Below are positions 45,349 to 54,771 of a DNA stretch of 64,000 nucleotides, piece by piece. Numbering within the stretch: the stretch's first letter is position 1; every line of letters begins with the position of its first letter. The DNA comes from Muribaculaceae bacterium (GTDB lineage Bacteria; Bacteroidota; Bacteroidia; Bacteroidales; Muribaculaceae). Below the pieces are notes generated by a model, which was not told the origin of the DNA, ran no database searches, and saw only the letters and a list, made by a program, of their open reading frames with translations. Made by a program: the position numbers and the translations under genes. The stretch spans positions 62,001 through 126,000 of the forward strand of contig JAFSCJ010000003.1 of assembly GCA_017436845.1 (NCBI GenBank), read 5' to 3'.

Positions 45349-45490
45349 TTATCTCATATAAAATAAATCCAATCTCAGTGAGTGAGAAATCTTCTTAACC
45401 TGACCTTTTCCATGATTTGTGCACATGCTTTGTAATATGGCAAAGTGTTTATAGTAAAAAAATTGGTAAAAAAGAAAATAGAAAAAAGAA

Positions 45491-46069
45491 ATGTTTAATT
45501 TAGTGATTTTTGGGGCCCCGGGAAGTGGAAAAGGGACACAAAGCGAACAATTGATTGAGGAATATGGATTGTATCATATCTCTACAGGTGAAGTGTTGCG
45601 CGATTTAATCGCTCGTGGTACCGAACTTGGGAAAATCGCCGATAGCTATATCTCTAAAGGAAATCTCATTCCTGACGATTTAATGATAAATATCCTTGCC
45701 GATTTGCTTGATTCAAACCCTGCAACAGCAGGTGGTGTAATCTTTGATGGGTTCCCCCGCACTATAAACCAGGCTAAAGCATTGAAAGAAATGCTTTCTG
45801 AACGAGGCTCAAAAGTACATGCCGTAGTGGGACTTGAGGTAGAAGATGCAGAATTGATTGAACGCCTAATCAAACGTGGACAAGACTCCGGTCGTGCCGA
45901 TGATAACCTTGAAACAATTAAACAACGTCTTGAGGTGTATCACACTCAAACATCGCCATTGAAAGACTACTATGTAGCTGAAGGCAAATATCATGGTATT
46001 CATGGCAGTGGCTCTGTTAAAGATATCTTCAATGCAATAAAAACATCAATCGACAAAGTAAAGCCTTAA
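45491..46069 (+). CDS. adk: Adenylate kinase
   Basis: 192-residue enzyme interconverting ATP, ADP and AMP. The P-loop is FGAPGSGKGTQSEQL; LYHISTGEVLRDLIARG is the AMP site; FDGFPRTINQAKALKEM is diagnostic; RGQDSGRADDNLETIKQRLE contains a short LID, so this is the short-type kinase lacking the zinc-binding loop. A strong terminator follows. Confidence 0.97.
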   Translation: MFNLVIFGAPGSGKGTQSEQLIEEYGLYHISTGEVLRDLIARGTELGKIADSYISKGNLIPDDLMINILADLLDSNPATAGGVIFDGFPRTINQAKALKEMLSERGSKVHAVVGLEVEDAELIERLIKRGQDSGRADDNLETIKQRLEVYHTQTSPLKDYYVAEGKYHGIHGSGSVKDIFNAIKTSIDKVKP

Positions 46070-46090
46070 CAAATAATTGATTAACAACAA

Positions 46091-46134
46091 ACTACAAGGA
46101 GATGCGTCACACGACACATCTCCTTGTAGTTTTA
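46091..46134 (+). terminator. Intrinsic terminator after adk
   Basis: ACTACAAGGAGATG (46091-46104) pairs over 14 bp with CATCTCCTTGTAGT (46117-46130), followed by TTTAT. Confidence 0.85.
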
Positions 46135-46223
46135 TAAAAAGAGAGTCGAGACTCACGCCCCAACTCCCTCCCCAATTCCTTTCATCTGCAAATGTGTAGT
46201 ATCGATTTATTGGTGCCCAATAA

Positions 46224-46258
46224 AATATCCCTTGAAGTCAACATCTTCAAGGGATATT
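46224..46258 (-). terminator. Intrinsic terminator after the M3 peptidase
   Basis: AATATCCCTTGAAG (46224-46237) pairs with CTTCAAGGGATATT (46245-46258); on the minus strand it follows the peptidase stop at 46280 and is trailed by TTTTAT. Confidence 0.82.
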
Positions 46259-46279
46259 GTAGGTATGTGAAATAGAAAA

Positions 46280-48400
46280 TTATTTCAAGAGACCACGGTT
46301 GCGGAGTAGGGCATCGGGGTTAGGATCTTGTCCGCGGAAGTTTTTGTATAGTACCATAGGATCTTCGCTTCCACCCATTTCAAGAACGTTTTCTTTGAAT
46401 GCTTTAGCTGTTGCAGGGTCAAATACGCCTTTTTCTTTGAATAGCTCAAATCCGTCGGCATCAAGAACTTCAGCCCATAGATATGTATAATATCCTGCAG
46501 CATAGCCGTCGCTACCAAAGATGTGTTTGAAATAGGTGCTGCGATAACGGAATTGTACTTCTTCAGGCAAACCGAGTTTCTCAGCAACTGATTTTTCAAA
46601 TGCTTCTACATCGACATCATCGGTAGTGTTGATTTTACCCCATTGCAAGTCAAGAAGAGCTGCCCCTGCAAGTTCTGTAGTAGCAAATCCTTGGTTGTGA
46701 GTTGATGATGCTTGTAGCTTTTCGATTAGAGCGTCAGGCATAACTTCGCCAGTCTTGTAGTGGTGAGCATAATATTTGATTAGCTCAGGCTCCATTGCCC
46801 AATGTTCGTGGATTTGTGATGGTAGTTCAACAAAGTCGCGGTCAACATTTGTGCCGGCTTGTGATTTGTATTGAGCGCGTGTCAACATGCCATGCAAGCC
46901 ATGTCCAAACTCGTGGAACATTGTTTCCACTTCGTCAAGAGTGAGAAGTGATGGAGTGTCGGCTGTTGGTTTAGAGAAGTTACCAACGTTGTAGATAACG
47001 GGACGCACTTGTGTGCCGTCATCTTTGATATAAGCGCCTTTGAATTCGCTCATCCATGCGCCTTGGCGTTTAGAATCGCGTGGGAAATAGTCGGTCATAA
47101 ACACAGCAACGTGTTCGCCGGCAGTGTCTTTAACGTCATAAACTTTAACCTCAGGGTGATATTTAGGTGCGTCAGGCATTTCTGTGAATGTGATGCCATA
47201 CAAGCGTTCAGCCATGTGGAACACACCTTTTAGCACGCTGTCGCAGGCAAAGTATTGACGCACTTCGTTTTCGTCAAGGTCATATTTTTGTTTACGCACT
47301 TTTTCAGCATAGTAGTAATAGTCCCAAGGCGCGATTTTGAAGTTTCCACCTTCAGCGTCAACGATAGCTTGCATTTCGGCAACCTCTTCTTTTACGCGTT
47401 TAACGGCAGGAGCCCAAATCTTCATCAAAAGGTCTTCGGCATTGTCAACTGTCTTAGCCATTACGTTGTCGGTCATGTAGTCAGCGTAAGAGTTAAAGCC
47501 AAGTAAGTTTGCTTTAAGGACGCGATTTTTAACGATTTCTTTGATGAGAGGTTTGTTGTCGGTAGAATCTTTTGATGCAAGAGAGATGTAACCTTCATAC
47601 ATTTGTTGGCGAAGGTCGCGATTGTCTGCAAATTGCAACAATGGCAAGCGGCTTGGTGCGTGAAGAGTGAACACCCATTTGCCTTCGTGACCGCGTTTTA
47701 TGGCTTCTTCGGCAGCAACAGCAATGTTTGAAGCAGGAAGGCCTGCAAGCTTAGTTGAGTCGTCTACAACGAGCTCAAATGCATTTGTTGCGGTGAGAAT
47801 ATTCTTATTGTATTTTAGATGCAAGTCGGTCAATGTAAGGTTTAACTTCATTAACTCCTCTTTCTTTTCAGCATCAAGGAGTGCGCCATTGCGAGTGAAT
47901 GATTTGTAGGTGTCTTCGATGGCACGTTTTTGTGCTGTGGTGTAGTCCATCTCTCCAATGTGGTCGTAAAGATATTTTACACGTTGGAAAAGAGAATCGT
48001 TCATCATGATTTCGTCAGAATGTTGAGAATACATGGGCATCGCAACTTCTGAAATAGCAATCATTTCATCTGATGAATTTGATTCAGTGAGAGCAAAGAA
48101 TACAATTGCTACTTTTTCAAGCAATTCGCCTGACATGTCCATTGCAAGAATTGTATTCTCGAATGTGGGTGTTTCAGCATTGCTTACGATAGCTTGGATT
48201 TCAGCTTTTTGTTGTTTGATACCTTCTTCAAATGCAGGAAGATAGTGATCATAAGTAATTTCCTCAAATGGCGGAATTTCATAAGGAGTAGAGTATTCCG
48301 TCATGAATGGATTGGCTGTCTTAGAATCCATTGAGCAGGATGTGTTAAGCGCAACTATGGCGCATGCCGCTGTTGCGAGGGTTAATAAATTACGTTTCAT
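46280..48400 (-). CDS. M3 family metallopeptidase (dipeptidyl carboxypeptidase-like), lipoprotein
   Basis: 706 residues from the ATG at 48400 (a GTG at 48409 gives three more). The N-terminus has a lipobox-like end (IVALNTSC) so it is probably lipid-anchored. The zinc motif is TMFHEFGHGLHGML with the second glutamate region DFVELPSQIHEHWAMEPELI; EYSTPYEIPPFEEITYDHYL and DYYYYAEKVRKQKYDLDENE are typical of Dcp/oligopeptidase A. It cleaves short peptides, likely in the periplasm. Own terminator downstream. Confidence 0.93.
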   Translation of the reverse strand: MKRNLLTLATAACAIVALNTSCSMDSKTANPFMTEYSTPYEIPPFEEITYDHYLPAFEEGIKQQKAEIQAIVSNAETPTFENTILAMDMSGELLEKVAIVFFALTESNSSDEMIAISEVAMPMYSQHSDEIMMNDSLFQRVKYLYDHIGEMDYTTAQKRAIEDTYKSFTRNGALLDAEKKEELMKLNLTLTDLHLKYNKNILTATNAFELVVDDSTKLAGLPASNIAVAAEEAIKRGHEGKWVFTLHAPSRLPLLQFADNRDLRQQMYEGYISLASKDSTDNKPLIKEIVKNRVLKANLLGFNSYADYMTDNVMAKTVDNAEDLLMKIWAPAVKRVKEEVAEMQAIVDAEGGNFKIAPWDYYYYAEKVRKQKYDLDENEVRQYFACDSVLKGVFHMAERLYGITFTEMPDAPKYHPEVKVYDVKDTAGEHVAVFMTDYFPRDSKRQGAWMSEFKGAYIKDDGTQVRPVIYNVGNFSKPTADTPSLLTLDEVETMFHEFGHGLHGMLTRAQYKSQAGTNVDRDFVELPSQIHEHWAMEPELIKYYAHHYKTGEVMPDALIEKLQASSTHNQGFATTELAGAALLDLQWGKINTTDDVDVEAFEKSVAEKLGLPEEVQFRYRSTYFKHIFGSDGYAAGYYTYLWAEVLDADGFELFKEKGVFDPATAKAFKENVLEMGGSEDPMVLYKNFRGQDPNPDALLRNRGLLK

Positions 48401-48452
48401 AAATTTCACTGTGATTTTATGGTTATAATAAATTTTCTATGAAGATATTAAA

Positions 48453-49553
48453 TTAATTTGTCTCCCACAAAAATGTTGTCAATAATGCATAATGATCTGA
48501 GCTTTTGATATTGTTACGTTCTATATCGATAGCTTTGAAATTACCTTGATATAGTACATGATCTATTCTAAAATAAAAACGATTGGCATTGTAAGTTATT
48601 GTTGGACCAAATGCATTTTCGGCATAAGCATCATGCATTTTGTCTCCACTAATAGTGTGAATAGCATAACAATTGGGGACATCGTTGAAGTCTCCACATA
48701 CGATGATGTTGCCTCCTGTTTTGTCGATATGTGCACGTATTATTTGAGCTTGTTTAGCTCTAATTTTTGCTGCATCATTAATCTTTGACACTAATTGGCG
48801 TTTTGCTTTCTTGATGTTATCGTCGGCTTTGAGTTGTGTTAAATCCTTATATAGAGCTTTGTCATCGCTGTCTAACCCAAACGACCGCAAGTGAAGGTTG
48901 TAAATCGTTACAATTTCATTCCCTATCTCGACAAGATAAGCCGCCATATCTCGACGATTCTCAGCACTAACTCCTAAGTCTATTGGGGTGAAAGGGTATT
49001 TTGAAAGTATTGATTGTCCTGCTACTCCTACTTTTTGATAGGGGTATCGTTGCTTCAGAGAATCAACTTGTTCGGCGGTAACGTGTGTAAGAGAGAGAGG
49101 AGATAGATAATCACATTCTTGCATACACACAATGTCGGCATCGGTAGATAATATGTAGCTGACTGTGCGATTGGTGTTATCGGGGTAAATTCCCTCTTGG
49201 TCGAAAAATTCGACTACGTTGTAGGTGAGCAGAGTGAATGAATGTCGTTTCTCACTACTACTTATGTCATATCCTAAAATGTTTAGTGGGCTGAAATTTA
49301 ATAGCGGACCTGCACAAAATAGGAAAGATGCGATGGGAATGAATGACAGTTTACGTTTAAATATTAAGTCGATTAGAAATGTTGATATGTTTAATATAAT
49401 CCACACCGGAAATGACATGTTTGTGAGCCCTGCAATTGCGATTGTTTCGGGGTTTATGTTCCCTGCATAGGCCGATACGATCAAGCATAGACCTATGAGA
49501 ATATTGAAGAATATCCCGATGTTAATAAATATCTTTTTTATTCCTAACTTCAT
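48453..49553 (-). CDS. Endonuclease/exonuclease/phosphatase family membrane protein
   Basis: 366 residues with two or three N-terminal transmembrane helices (residues about 9-80), then an EEP domain: FTLLTYNVVEFFDQEG, DADIVCMQECDYLSPLS, YNLHLRSFGLDSDDK, IIVCGDFNDVPNCYAIHT and IKSSDHYALLTTFL. All metal and catalytic motifs of the fold are present. Such Bacteroidales proteins are uncharacterised; the domain probably faces the periplasm. It overlaps the rhomboid gene by 4 bp, so it is cotranslated with the two proteases. Confidence 0.85.
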   Translation of the reverse strand: MKLGIKKIFINIGIFFNILIGLCLIVSAYAGNINPETIAIAGLTNMSFPVWIILNISTFLIDLIFKRKLSFIPIASFLFCAGPLLNFSPLNILGYDISSSEKRHSFTLLTYNVVEFFDQEGIYPDNTNRTVSYILSTDADIVCMQECDYLSPLSLTHVTAEQVDSLKQRYPYQKVGVAGQSILSKYPFTPIDLGVSAENRRDMAAYLVEIGNEIVTIYNLHLRSFGLDSDDKALYKDLTQLKADDNIKKAKRQLVSKINDAAKIRAKQAQIIRAHIDKTGGNIIVCGDFNDVPNCYAIHTISGDKMHDAYAENAFGPTITYNANRFYFRIDHVLYQGNFKAIDIERNNIKSSDHYALLTTFLWETN

Positions 49554-50467
49554 TTTACGCGCTTGCTAACATCAAATAGTCTTTTCTTCTCGTCATCGGA
49601 TAATGAAGAATACCCCGATTTCTTAATCTTGTCAAGGATGTTGTCAAGGATTTCTCTGTCGTTAGGTGTTGATGCTGATTGTTGTTGAGCGTTATAGCTT
49701 TGTTGACTACTTGAATTATGATTGTATTTTTTTGCTTTAGGCTGTTTTGTTGAGGATGATTTTACCCCTTTCCATATTGAAACAAGGTAGTCAATGGCTG
49801 AATTGAATGGGCGGGTGATGTCAGTCCCTTTATTGAGCATATAGCTGTACAGCAAGCCTATCACTGCTCCTCCTAAATGTGCAATGTGTCCTCCGGCATT
49901 AGAGCCATTTATACTTAGAAAATCGATTGCAATAGTTACGATGGCAATCCACTTCAAAGAAACTGCACCGAAGAATATCAAATGCATTTTGTAGTCGGGG
50001 TGGCGCATGGCTGTCGCTACTACAATTGCTATTACTGATGCTGACGCCCCTATTAGCCATCCATCGGTATAAGTGAAGTTGGGGAATGTATTATATGCTC
50101 CGATAAACGCTAAAGCGCCACATATACCACCATAAAAATACAGCGCGACTAATTGTTTGGCATTTTCGGTCAGTAAAAATACTGTTCCAAACCAGTATAG
50201 CCATAACATATTGAATAGAATATGAAATATGTCAAACTGCGCAAACATGTAAGTAATCAATGTCCAAGGTCTTGTTAGCAATTCTGCCGGTGAAGAGGGC
50301 AACTCGATCCAATGAAGCAATGATGTTTCTATGTTAAATCCGCCAAAAGTACAAATTATCGCTCCTATGCGAAGTGCGAGAAAGACTCCGATATTGATGA
50401 ATATAAGTTTTATCAACATCGAGCCTGTATTGTATTTATGTTTTATTGTATCAATAATAGTTGCCAT
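49550..50467 (-). CDS. Rhomboid family intramembrane serine protease (copy 1)
   Basis: 305-residue membrane protease. The catalytic serine is in DGWLIGASASVIAIVVATA (GASAS for GxSx) and the histidine in NAGGHIAHLGGAVIGLLYSY. Six core helices, with a hydrophilic C-terminal tail (STKQPKAKKYNHNSSSQQSY, YSSLSDDEKKRLFDVSKRV). The first helix region has FGGFNIETSLLHW. It overlaps the second rhomboid gene by 17 bp. Confidence 0.9.
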   Translation of the reverse strand: MATIIDTIKHKYNTGSMLIKLIFINIGVFLALRIGAIICTFGGFNIETSLLHWIELPSSPAELLTRPWTLITYMFAQFDIFHILFNMLWLYWFGTVFLLTENAKQLVALYFYGGICGALAFIGAYNTFPNFTYTDGWLIGASASVIAIVVATAMRHPDYKMHLIFFGAVSLKWIAIVTIAIDFLSINGSNAGGHIAHLGGAVIGLLYSYMLNKGTDITRPFNSAIDYLVSIWKGVKSSSTKQPKAKKYNHNSSSQQSYNAQQQSASTPNDREILDNILDKIKKSGYSSLSDDEKKRLFDVSKRVK

Positions 50468-51191
50468 TTATAAGACCTTTACGTTTCCAATATAATATCA
50501 TCAGCAATCCGAAGAGCATTCCTCCTAAGTGGGCAAAGTGAGCGACTCCGTCATTTGCCATGCTTAGACCATAGAGTAATTCGATAGCTCCATATCCACT
50601 GACAAAGTATTTAGCTTTGATGGGTATAGGTATAAACATCATATATATCGGTTGGTTCGGAAATATCATGCCAAATGCCAATAGTATTCCATAAACGGCT
50701 CCTGATGCACCCACTGTGAGTAATTGATTTAAAAATGGCAAATTGTAGCCCATTGCTTGCGCTTGGGCTATGGCTTGTGACATTTCTTCAAGGCTGATGC
50801 CGTTTTGGTTGGCCAATGGCATTGTGAAGATGCTTTCCCATGTAAAATACCATGTGATTTCTTGAATGATTGCTGCGCCTAAACCGCATGAAATGTAATA
50901 GAATAGGAATCTTTTTGTGCCTAATGTTCGTTCAATAGTAGTCCCAAACATGAATAGGGCAAACATGTTGAAAAAGAAATGTGTAAAATCGGCATGCATG
51001 AACATGTAGGTGATTAATTGTGCCGGATTGAAGTCTGAAGCTTCAAAATAGTGTAATGCGCCAAATTTTTCGATATCAAATCCTGTTCGAGATGATAGCA
51101 CCATCGTTGCGAGCCAAACGATGAAATTTATTATTATGAGATTTTTGGTAATCGTAGGTATTCTACTGAAAAAAGAGTTTCCTTGTGTCAT
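50451..51191 (-). CDS. Rhomboid family intramembrane serine protease (copy 2)
   Basis: 246-residue rhomboid. Serine in LTVGASGAVYGILLAFGM and histidine in GVAHFAHLGGMLFGLLM; TYMFMHADFTHFFFNMFALF is the WR/HxxxN-type second loop with the conserved asparagine. No extra domain. It begins a three-gene unit with the other rhomboid and the EEP-domain protein. Confidence 0.93.
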   Translation of the reverse strand: MTQGNSFFSRIPTITKNLIIINFIVWLATMVLSSRTGFDIEKFGALHYFEASDFNPAQLITYMFMHADFTHFFFNMFALFMFGTTIERTLGTKRFLFYYISCGLGAAIIQEITWYFTWESIFTMPLANQNGISLEEMSQAIAQAQAMGYNLPFLNQLLTVGASGAVYGILLAFGMIFPNQPIYMMFIPIPIKAKYFVSGYGAIELLYGLSMANDGVAHFAHLGGMLFGLLMILYWKRKGLINGNYY

Positions 51192-51311
51192 GTTTGTTAA
51201 TTTGTTATGAATAGGACTGCAAAATTAATAAAAACTATGGTTATAACATGTTAAATGCACTATTTGAGCGATTTATATCATTTTTTTCGCAATTTTTTTG
51301 ATAATATTTGT

Positions 51312-51340
51312 TTGTTTTTGATATTTAACTACTATATTTG
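51312..51340 (+). promoter_or_regulatory. Promoter of the HU gene (TTG-N18-TATATTTG)
   Basis: TTG (51312-51314) and TATATTTG (51333-51340) give a leader of about 30 nt before the ATG at 51377. Confidence 0.55.
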
Positions 51341-51376
51341 CAATATAATACCCAAATCTAATTAATTTACACAATT

Positions 51377-51649
51377 ATGAACAAAACTGAGCTTATTAAC
51401 GCTATTGCTGAAAAAGCAAACTTGACTAAAGTTGATGCTAAAGCTGCTCTTGACGCTACAATTGAAGCTGTTGGTGAAGCACTTGCACAAAATGACAAAG
51501 TAACTCTTATCGGTTTCGGAACTTTCTCTGTTGCTGAAAAAGGAGCTCGTACAGGTATCAATCCTAAAACAAAAGCTAAAATTGAAATCCCTGCTCGCAA
51601 AGCAGTTAAATTTAAGGCTGGCGCTGAACTTAATGGTAAAGTAAAATAA
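51377..51649 (+). CDS. hup: HU family DNA-binding protein
   Basis: 90-residue nucleoid protein. NKTELINAIAEKANLTKVDA starts the chain; TLIGFGTFSVAEKGARTG and INPKTKAKIEIPARKAVKFK are the HU signature with the DNA-intercalating proline arm. Length and start are standard. Optimised codons suggest high expression. Confidence 0.97.
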   Translation: MNKTELINAIAEKANLTKVDAKAALDATIEAVGEALAQNDKVTLIGFGTFSVAEKGARTGINPKTKAKIEIPARKAVKFKAGAELNGKVK

Positions 51650-51674
51650 TTTCCCACTAAGAAAATCTTATCGA

Positions 51675-51704
51675 GCGGTTAACTGAAAAGTTAATCGCTT
51701 TTTT
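51675..51704 (+). terminator. Intrinsic terminator after the HU gene
   Basis: GCGGTTAACT (51675-51684), GAAA loop and AGTTAATCGC (51689-51698) followed by six T or more. Confidence 0.88.
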
Positions 51705-51742
51705 CGTATAGTAGGCAGTTGTATAATTATTCTATAAATAGT

Positions 51743-51777
51743 GAACGAGCCGATAACTTGTGGTTATCGACTCGTTC
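51743..51777 (-). terminator. Terminator of the ribosomal/tsf transcript
   Basis: GAACGAGCCGATAAC (51743-51757) pairs with GTTATCGACTCGTTC (51763-51777) with one mismatch, 27 bp after the tsf stop on the minus strand. Confidence 0.7.
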
Positions 51778-51803
51778 TATGATGCGATGTTATGACTGCG
51801 TGA

Positions 51804-52799
51804 TTAGTCAGCGTTCAAGTTGATGCGTTTGAAAGTAACAACGCTCAATTCAGGATCGATTGCTTTCAATGTTTCGCGAACTGATTTTTTGTCATCACTT
51901 GTTACATCTTCTTGGTTCAACAAGCACACTTCTTTCAAGAATTTGCCAAGACGACCTTTAGCAATGTTTTGGATCATAGCTTCTGGAAGGTTAGCTGCTT
52001 TTTCAGCTGATACTGTAGCGATGATTTCTTTTGCTTTAGCAACATCTTCTTCGGTAATCCAGCCTTTAGCTTTGTTACTTTCCATGTGGTCTTCGCTGTC
52101 AACATGGGCTGGGTTGATACCTGCTTTTTTCAATGCTGCGTCAACTGCTTTTTGTACTTGCTCAGCTTTAGTTTTTTCGATAGCAACAGCAATTTCTTTT
52201 TCTTTAACTTCTTCAGCTACGTCACATTCATCAACTGCAAGAGGATTCATTGCAGCAACTTGCATTGCAACGTTTTTGTAAACTTGCTCGTTGATACCTG
52301 CTTTGCTGAATGCTACAAGAGTTGCAAGTTTATTACCGAAGTGGTTGTAAGCAACTGTTGCAGGAGCTTCTACACATTCATATGCGCCAAGCTCAATTTT
52401 TTCGCCAGTCTTACCTGTTTGTTCAATAATAAGGTCAGCGATTTTTTGACCGTTGATTTCAAGTTCTTTAACTTCATCAAGGCTTTTAGCTTTAGCTGCC
52501 ATAGCAGCGTCAAGGATAGATTTTGTTAGGTTAACAAAACCTTCGTTTTTACCTACGAAGTCAGTTTCGCACTTGAGAGCAACAACAGCAGCAAAGGTGC
52601 CATCGCATTTAGCGAGTACACAACCTTCTGATGCTTCGCGGTCTTCACGTTTTGCTGCAACTGCTTGACCTTTTTTGCGAAGGATTTCAACAGCTTTTTC
52701 GATGTCGCCATCAGTTTCAGCAAGTGCTTTTTTACAGTCCATCAAACCTGCACTTGTCAAGTTGCGAAGTTTGGTGATGTCGGCCATTGTAACTGCCAT
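51804..52799 (-). CDS. tsf: Elongation factor Ts
   Basis: 331-residue guanine-nucleotide exchange factor for EF-Tu. ITKLRNLTSAGLMDCKKALA and the UBA/N-terminal block DGDIEKAVEILRKKGQAVAA are diagnostic, then KCDGTFAAVVALKCETDFVG with the conserved core, and a long C-terminal part. It is longer than the E. coli protein, as is usual in Bacteroidales. Downstream of rpsB, the common order. Confidence 0.97.
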   Translation of the reverse strand: MAVTMADITKLRNLTSAGLMDCKKALAETDGDIEKAVEILRKKGQAVAAKREDREASEGCVLAKCDGTFAAVVALKCETDFVGKNEGFVNLTKSILDAAMAAKAKSLDEVKELEINGQKIADLIIEQTGKTGEKIELGAYECVEAPATVAYNHFGNKLATLVAFSKAGINEQVYKNVAMQVAAMNPLAVDECDVAEEVKEKEIAVAIEKTKAEQVQKAVDAALKKAGINPAHVDSEDHMESNKAKGWITEEDVAKAKEIIATVSAEKAANLPEAMIQNIAKGRLGKFLKEVCLLNQEDVTSDDKKSVRETLKAIDPELSVVTFKRINLNAD

Positions 52800-52845
52800 A
52801 TTCTGTTTAATTTTAAGCGGTTTGTAATTTGTTTAAAGACTCTGA

Positions 52846-53655
52846 TTATGCTTCTTCTGTTTCAGCAGCTTCTTCAGTTGCTTTGCGGCTCACGCGACGG
52901 CGTTCACGTTTTGGAGCTGGAGCAGCTTCACCTTCTTCTCCGGCAGCTGCAGTGTCAACTTTTTCAGCTTTGCGTTCTTCAAGACCTTCAGCCATTGCTG
53001 AGCATACTGTGTCAAGGATGATTTCGATTGACTTAGATGCATCGTCGTTAGCTGGGATAACGAAATCTACGTTTGAAGGATCAGAGTTAGTGTCAACCAT
53101 TGCAAATACAGGGATGCCAAGGCGGTTAGCTTCAGCAACTGCGATGTGTTCTTTCAATACGTCAACAACGAAAAGAGCTGAAGGAAGACGGTTAAGGTCA
53201 GCGATTGATCCAAGAGTCTTTTCAAGTTTAGCGCGTTGACGAGTGATTTGAAGTTTTTCGCGTTTTGAAAGGTTGTCAAATGTACCATCCTTAGTCATTT
53301 TGTCGATAGCAGTCATTTTTTTTACTGCTTTGCGGATAGTAGCAAAGTTGGTGAGCATACCACCTGGCCAACGTTCAATAACGTATGGCATATTTACAGA
53401 TGCTGCTTTGTCGGCAACAACTTGTTTAGCTTGTTTTTTTGTGGCAACAAAAAGTACTTTTTTGCCTGATTTTGCAATGCTCTTAAGAGCAGCTGCAGCC
53501 TCTTCTACTTTAGCAGCAGTTTTGTAGAGGTCGATGATGTGGATACCATTGCGCTCCATGAAAATGTAAGGAGCCATAGCAGGATTCCATTTTCTTTTTA
53601 GGTGACCGAAATGGCAACCTGCTTCAAGTAATTGGTCAAATGTTGGAGTTGACAT
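52846..53655 (-). CDS. rpsB: 30S ribosomal protein S2
   Basis: 269 residues. PTFDQLLEAGCHFGHLKRKW, the S2 start, is followed by PAMAPYIFMERNGIHIIDLY and VIERWPGGMLTNFATIRKAV, and later VVDVLKEHIAVAEANRLGIP. An acidic-basic C-terminal tail of about 35 residues (GEEGEAAPAPKRERRRVSRK) extends beyond the core. It precedes tsf with a 46-bp gap. Confidence 0.97.
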   Translation of the reverse strand: MSTPTFDQLLEAGCHFGHLKRKWNPAMAPYIFMERNGIHIIDLYKTAAKVEEAAAALKSIAKSGKKVLFVATKKQAKQVVADKAASVNMPYVIERWPGGMLTNFATIRKAVKKMTAIDKMTKDGTFDNLSKREKLQITRQRAKLEKTLGSIADLNRLPSALFVVDVLKEHIAVAEANRLGIPVFAMVDTNSDPSNVDFVIPANDDASKSIEIILDTVCSAMAEGLEERKAEKVDTAAAGEEGEAAPAPKRERRRVSRKATEEAAETEEA

Positions 53656-53786
53656 TTTTGTTTAATTTGTTGTTTACGTTCTGATTAATTTACAATTGAG
53701 GGGTAGGGAACGTGTCCATCGCCGCAATTTAGATACTAAACACTTGTTTATATTTATGAAGCTTGATGAATCAAGCAACAAGAATA

Positions 53787-54173
53787 TTAACGTTTTGAGA
53801 ATTGGAAGCGTTTGCGAGCTTTTGGTTGACCAGGTTTTTTACGTTCTACTGAACGTGGGTCGCGAGTCATGAAGCCTTCAGCGCGCAATGCCGATTTGTC
53901 TTCTGGGTTGATTTTTACAAGAGCGCGAGCGATTGCAAGACGCAATGCTTCTGCTTGTCCTTTGTAACCACCACCACAAAGGTTTACTTTGATGTCATAT
54001 TTTTCAACAACGTCAAGTGTGTTAAGTGGTTGTTTTACTACATATTGAAGTATAGATGAAGGGAAATATACTTCAAGAGGGCGTTTGTTGATAGTGATTG
54101 CACCTGTGCCTTCTTTTACGATTACTCGTGCGATCGCAGCTTTACGACGACCTACTGCATTAACTGTTTCCAT
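53787..54173 (-). CDS. rpsI: 30S ribosomal protein S9
   Basis: 128 residues with the S9 pattern: VNAVGRRKAAIARVIVKEGT, LNTLDVVEKYDIKVNLCGGG, YKGQAEALRLAIARALVKIN, and the basic tail ending RKKPGQPKARKRFQFSKR. Located 7 bp after rplM, the universal L13-S9 pair. Confidence 0.98.
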   Translation of the reverse strand: METVNAVGRRKAAIARVIVKEGTGAITINKRPLEVYFPSSILQYVVKQPLNTLDVVEKYDIKVNLCGGGYKGQAEALRLAIARALVKINPEDKSALRAEGFMTRDPRSVERKKPGQPKARKRFQFSKR

Positions 54174-54180
54174 ACTTCAA

Positions 54181-54660
54181 TTATTTCATTTTGTTGATGT
54201 CAATAACTTTTGGGTTTTGAGCTGCATGTGGGTGTTCTGGACCATTATATACATGCAAGTTTTCGATCAAACGACGACCAAGACGATTCTTTGGAAGCAT
54301 ACCTTTCATTACTTGCAAGAACAATGGGTTTTTGCCTGCTTTAAGGTGTTTGTTGAAAGATTTCTTGATAAGAATTTCTGGCGTTGCCTCACGTTGTCCA
54401 CCGGGATATCCTGTGTAACGAAGGTAAGTGCGATCTGTCATTTTTTTGCCTGTGAGAACGATTTTCTCTGCATTAATGATGATTACGTTGTCGCCACATT
54501 CTACGTTTGGTGAGAATGATGGTTTGTTTTTTCCGCGAAGAATCTTCGCAACTTTAGCGCAAAGACGACCAAGAACTTGATCAGTAGCATCGATTACTAC
54601 CCATTCGCGTTCTACGCTTTGAGCATTTGGTGATACGGTTTTGTAGCTTAAAGTATCCAC
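54181..54660 (-). CDS. rplM: 50S ribosomal protein L13 (GTG start)
   Basis: 159 residues. The start codon is GTG at 54660, supported by the conserved Bacteroidales N-terminus MDTLSYKT. WVVIDATDQVLGRLCAKVAK, YTGYPGGQREATPEILIKKS and MKGMLPKNRLGRRLIENLHV are diagnostic, as is the C-terminal KVIDINKM. The 5' leader contains a hairpin. Confidence 0.98.
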   Translation of the reverse strand: MDTLSYKTVSPNAQSVEREWVVIDATDQVLGRLCAKVAKILRGKNKPSFSPNVECGDNVIIINAEKIVLTGKKMTDRTYLRYTGYPGGQREATPEILIKKSFNKHLKAGKNPLFLQVMKGMLPKNRLGRRLIENLHVYNGPEHPHAAQNPKVIDINKMK

Positions 54661-54706
54661 GTTAAATGTTTGATTAATAGTTAAATAAATTTGACCGTAG
54701 TAAGGC

Positions 54707-54728
54707 TAACGCTCGGCCAGAAGCGTTA
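54707..54728 (-). promoter_or_regulatory. Hairpin in the L13 leader (possible ribosomal-protein autoregulation)
   Basis: TAACGCT (54707-54713) and AGCGTTA (54722-54728) form a 7-bp stem with an 8-nt loop, about 50 nt before the GTG, inside a leader of about 105 nt. No T tract follows. Similar structured leaders before L13 genes are known in Bacteroidia; matching this one to them would need a covariance search. Confidence 0.45.
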
Positions 54729-54771
54729 TCAAAACCCGTGTCGATGTATTAATTTGGACATAATCGGACTG

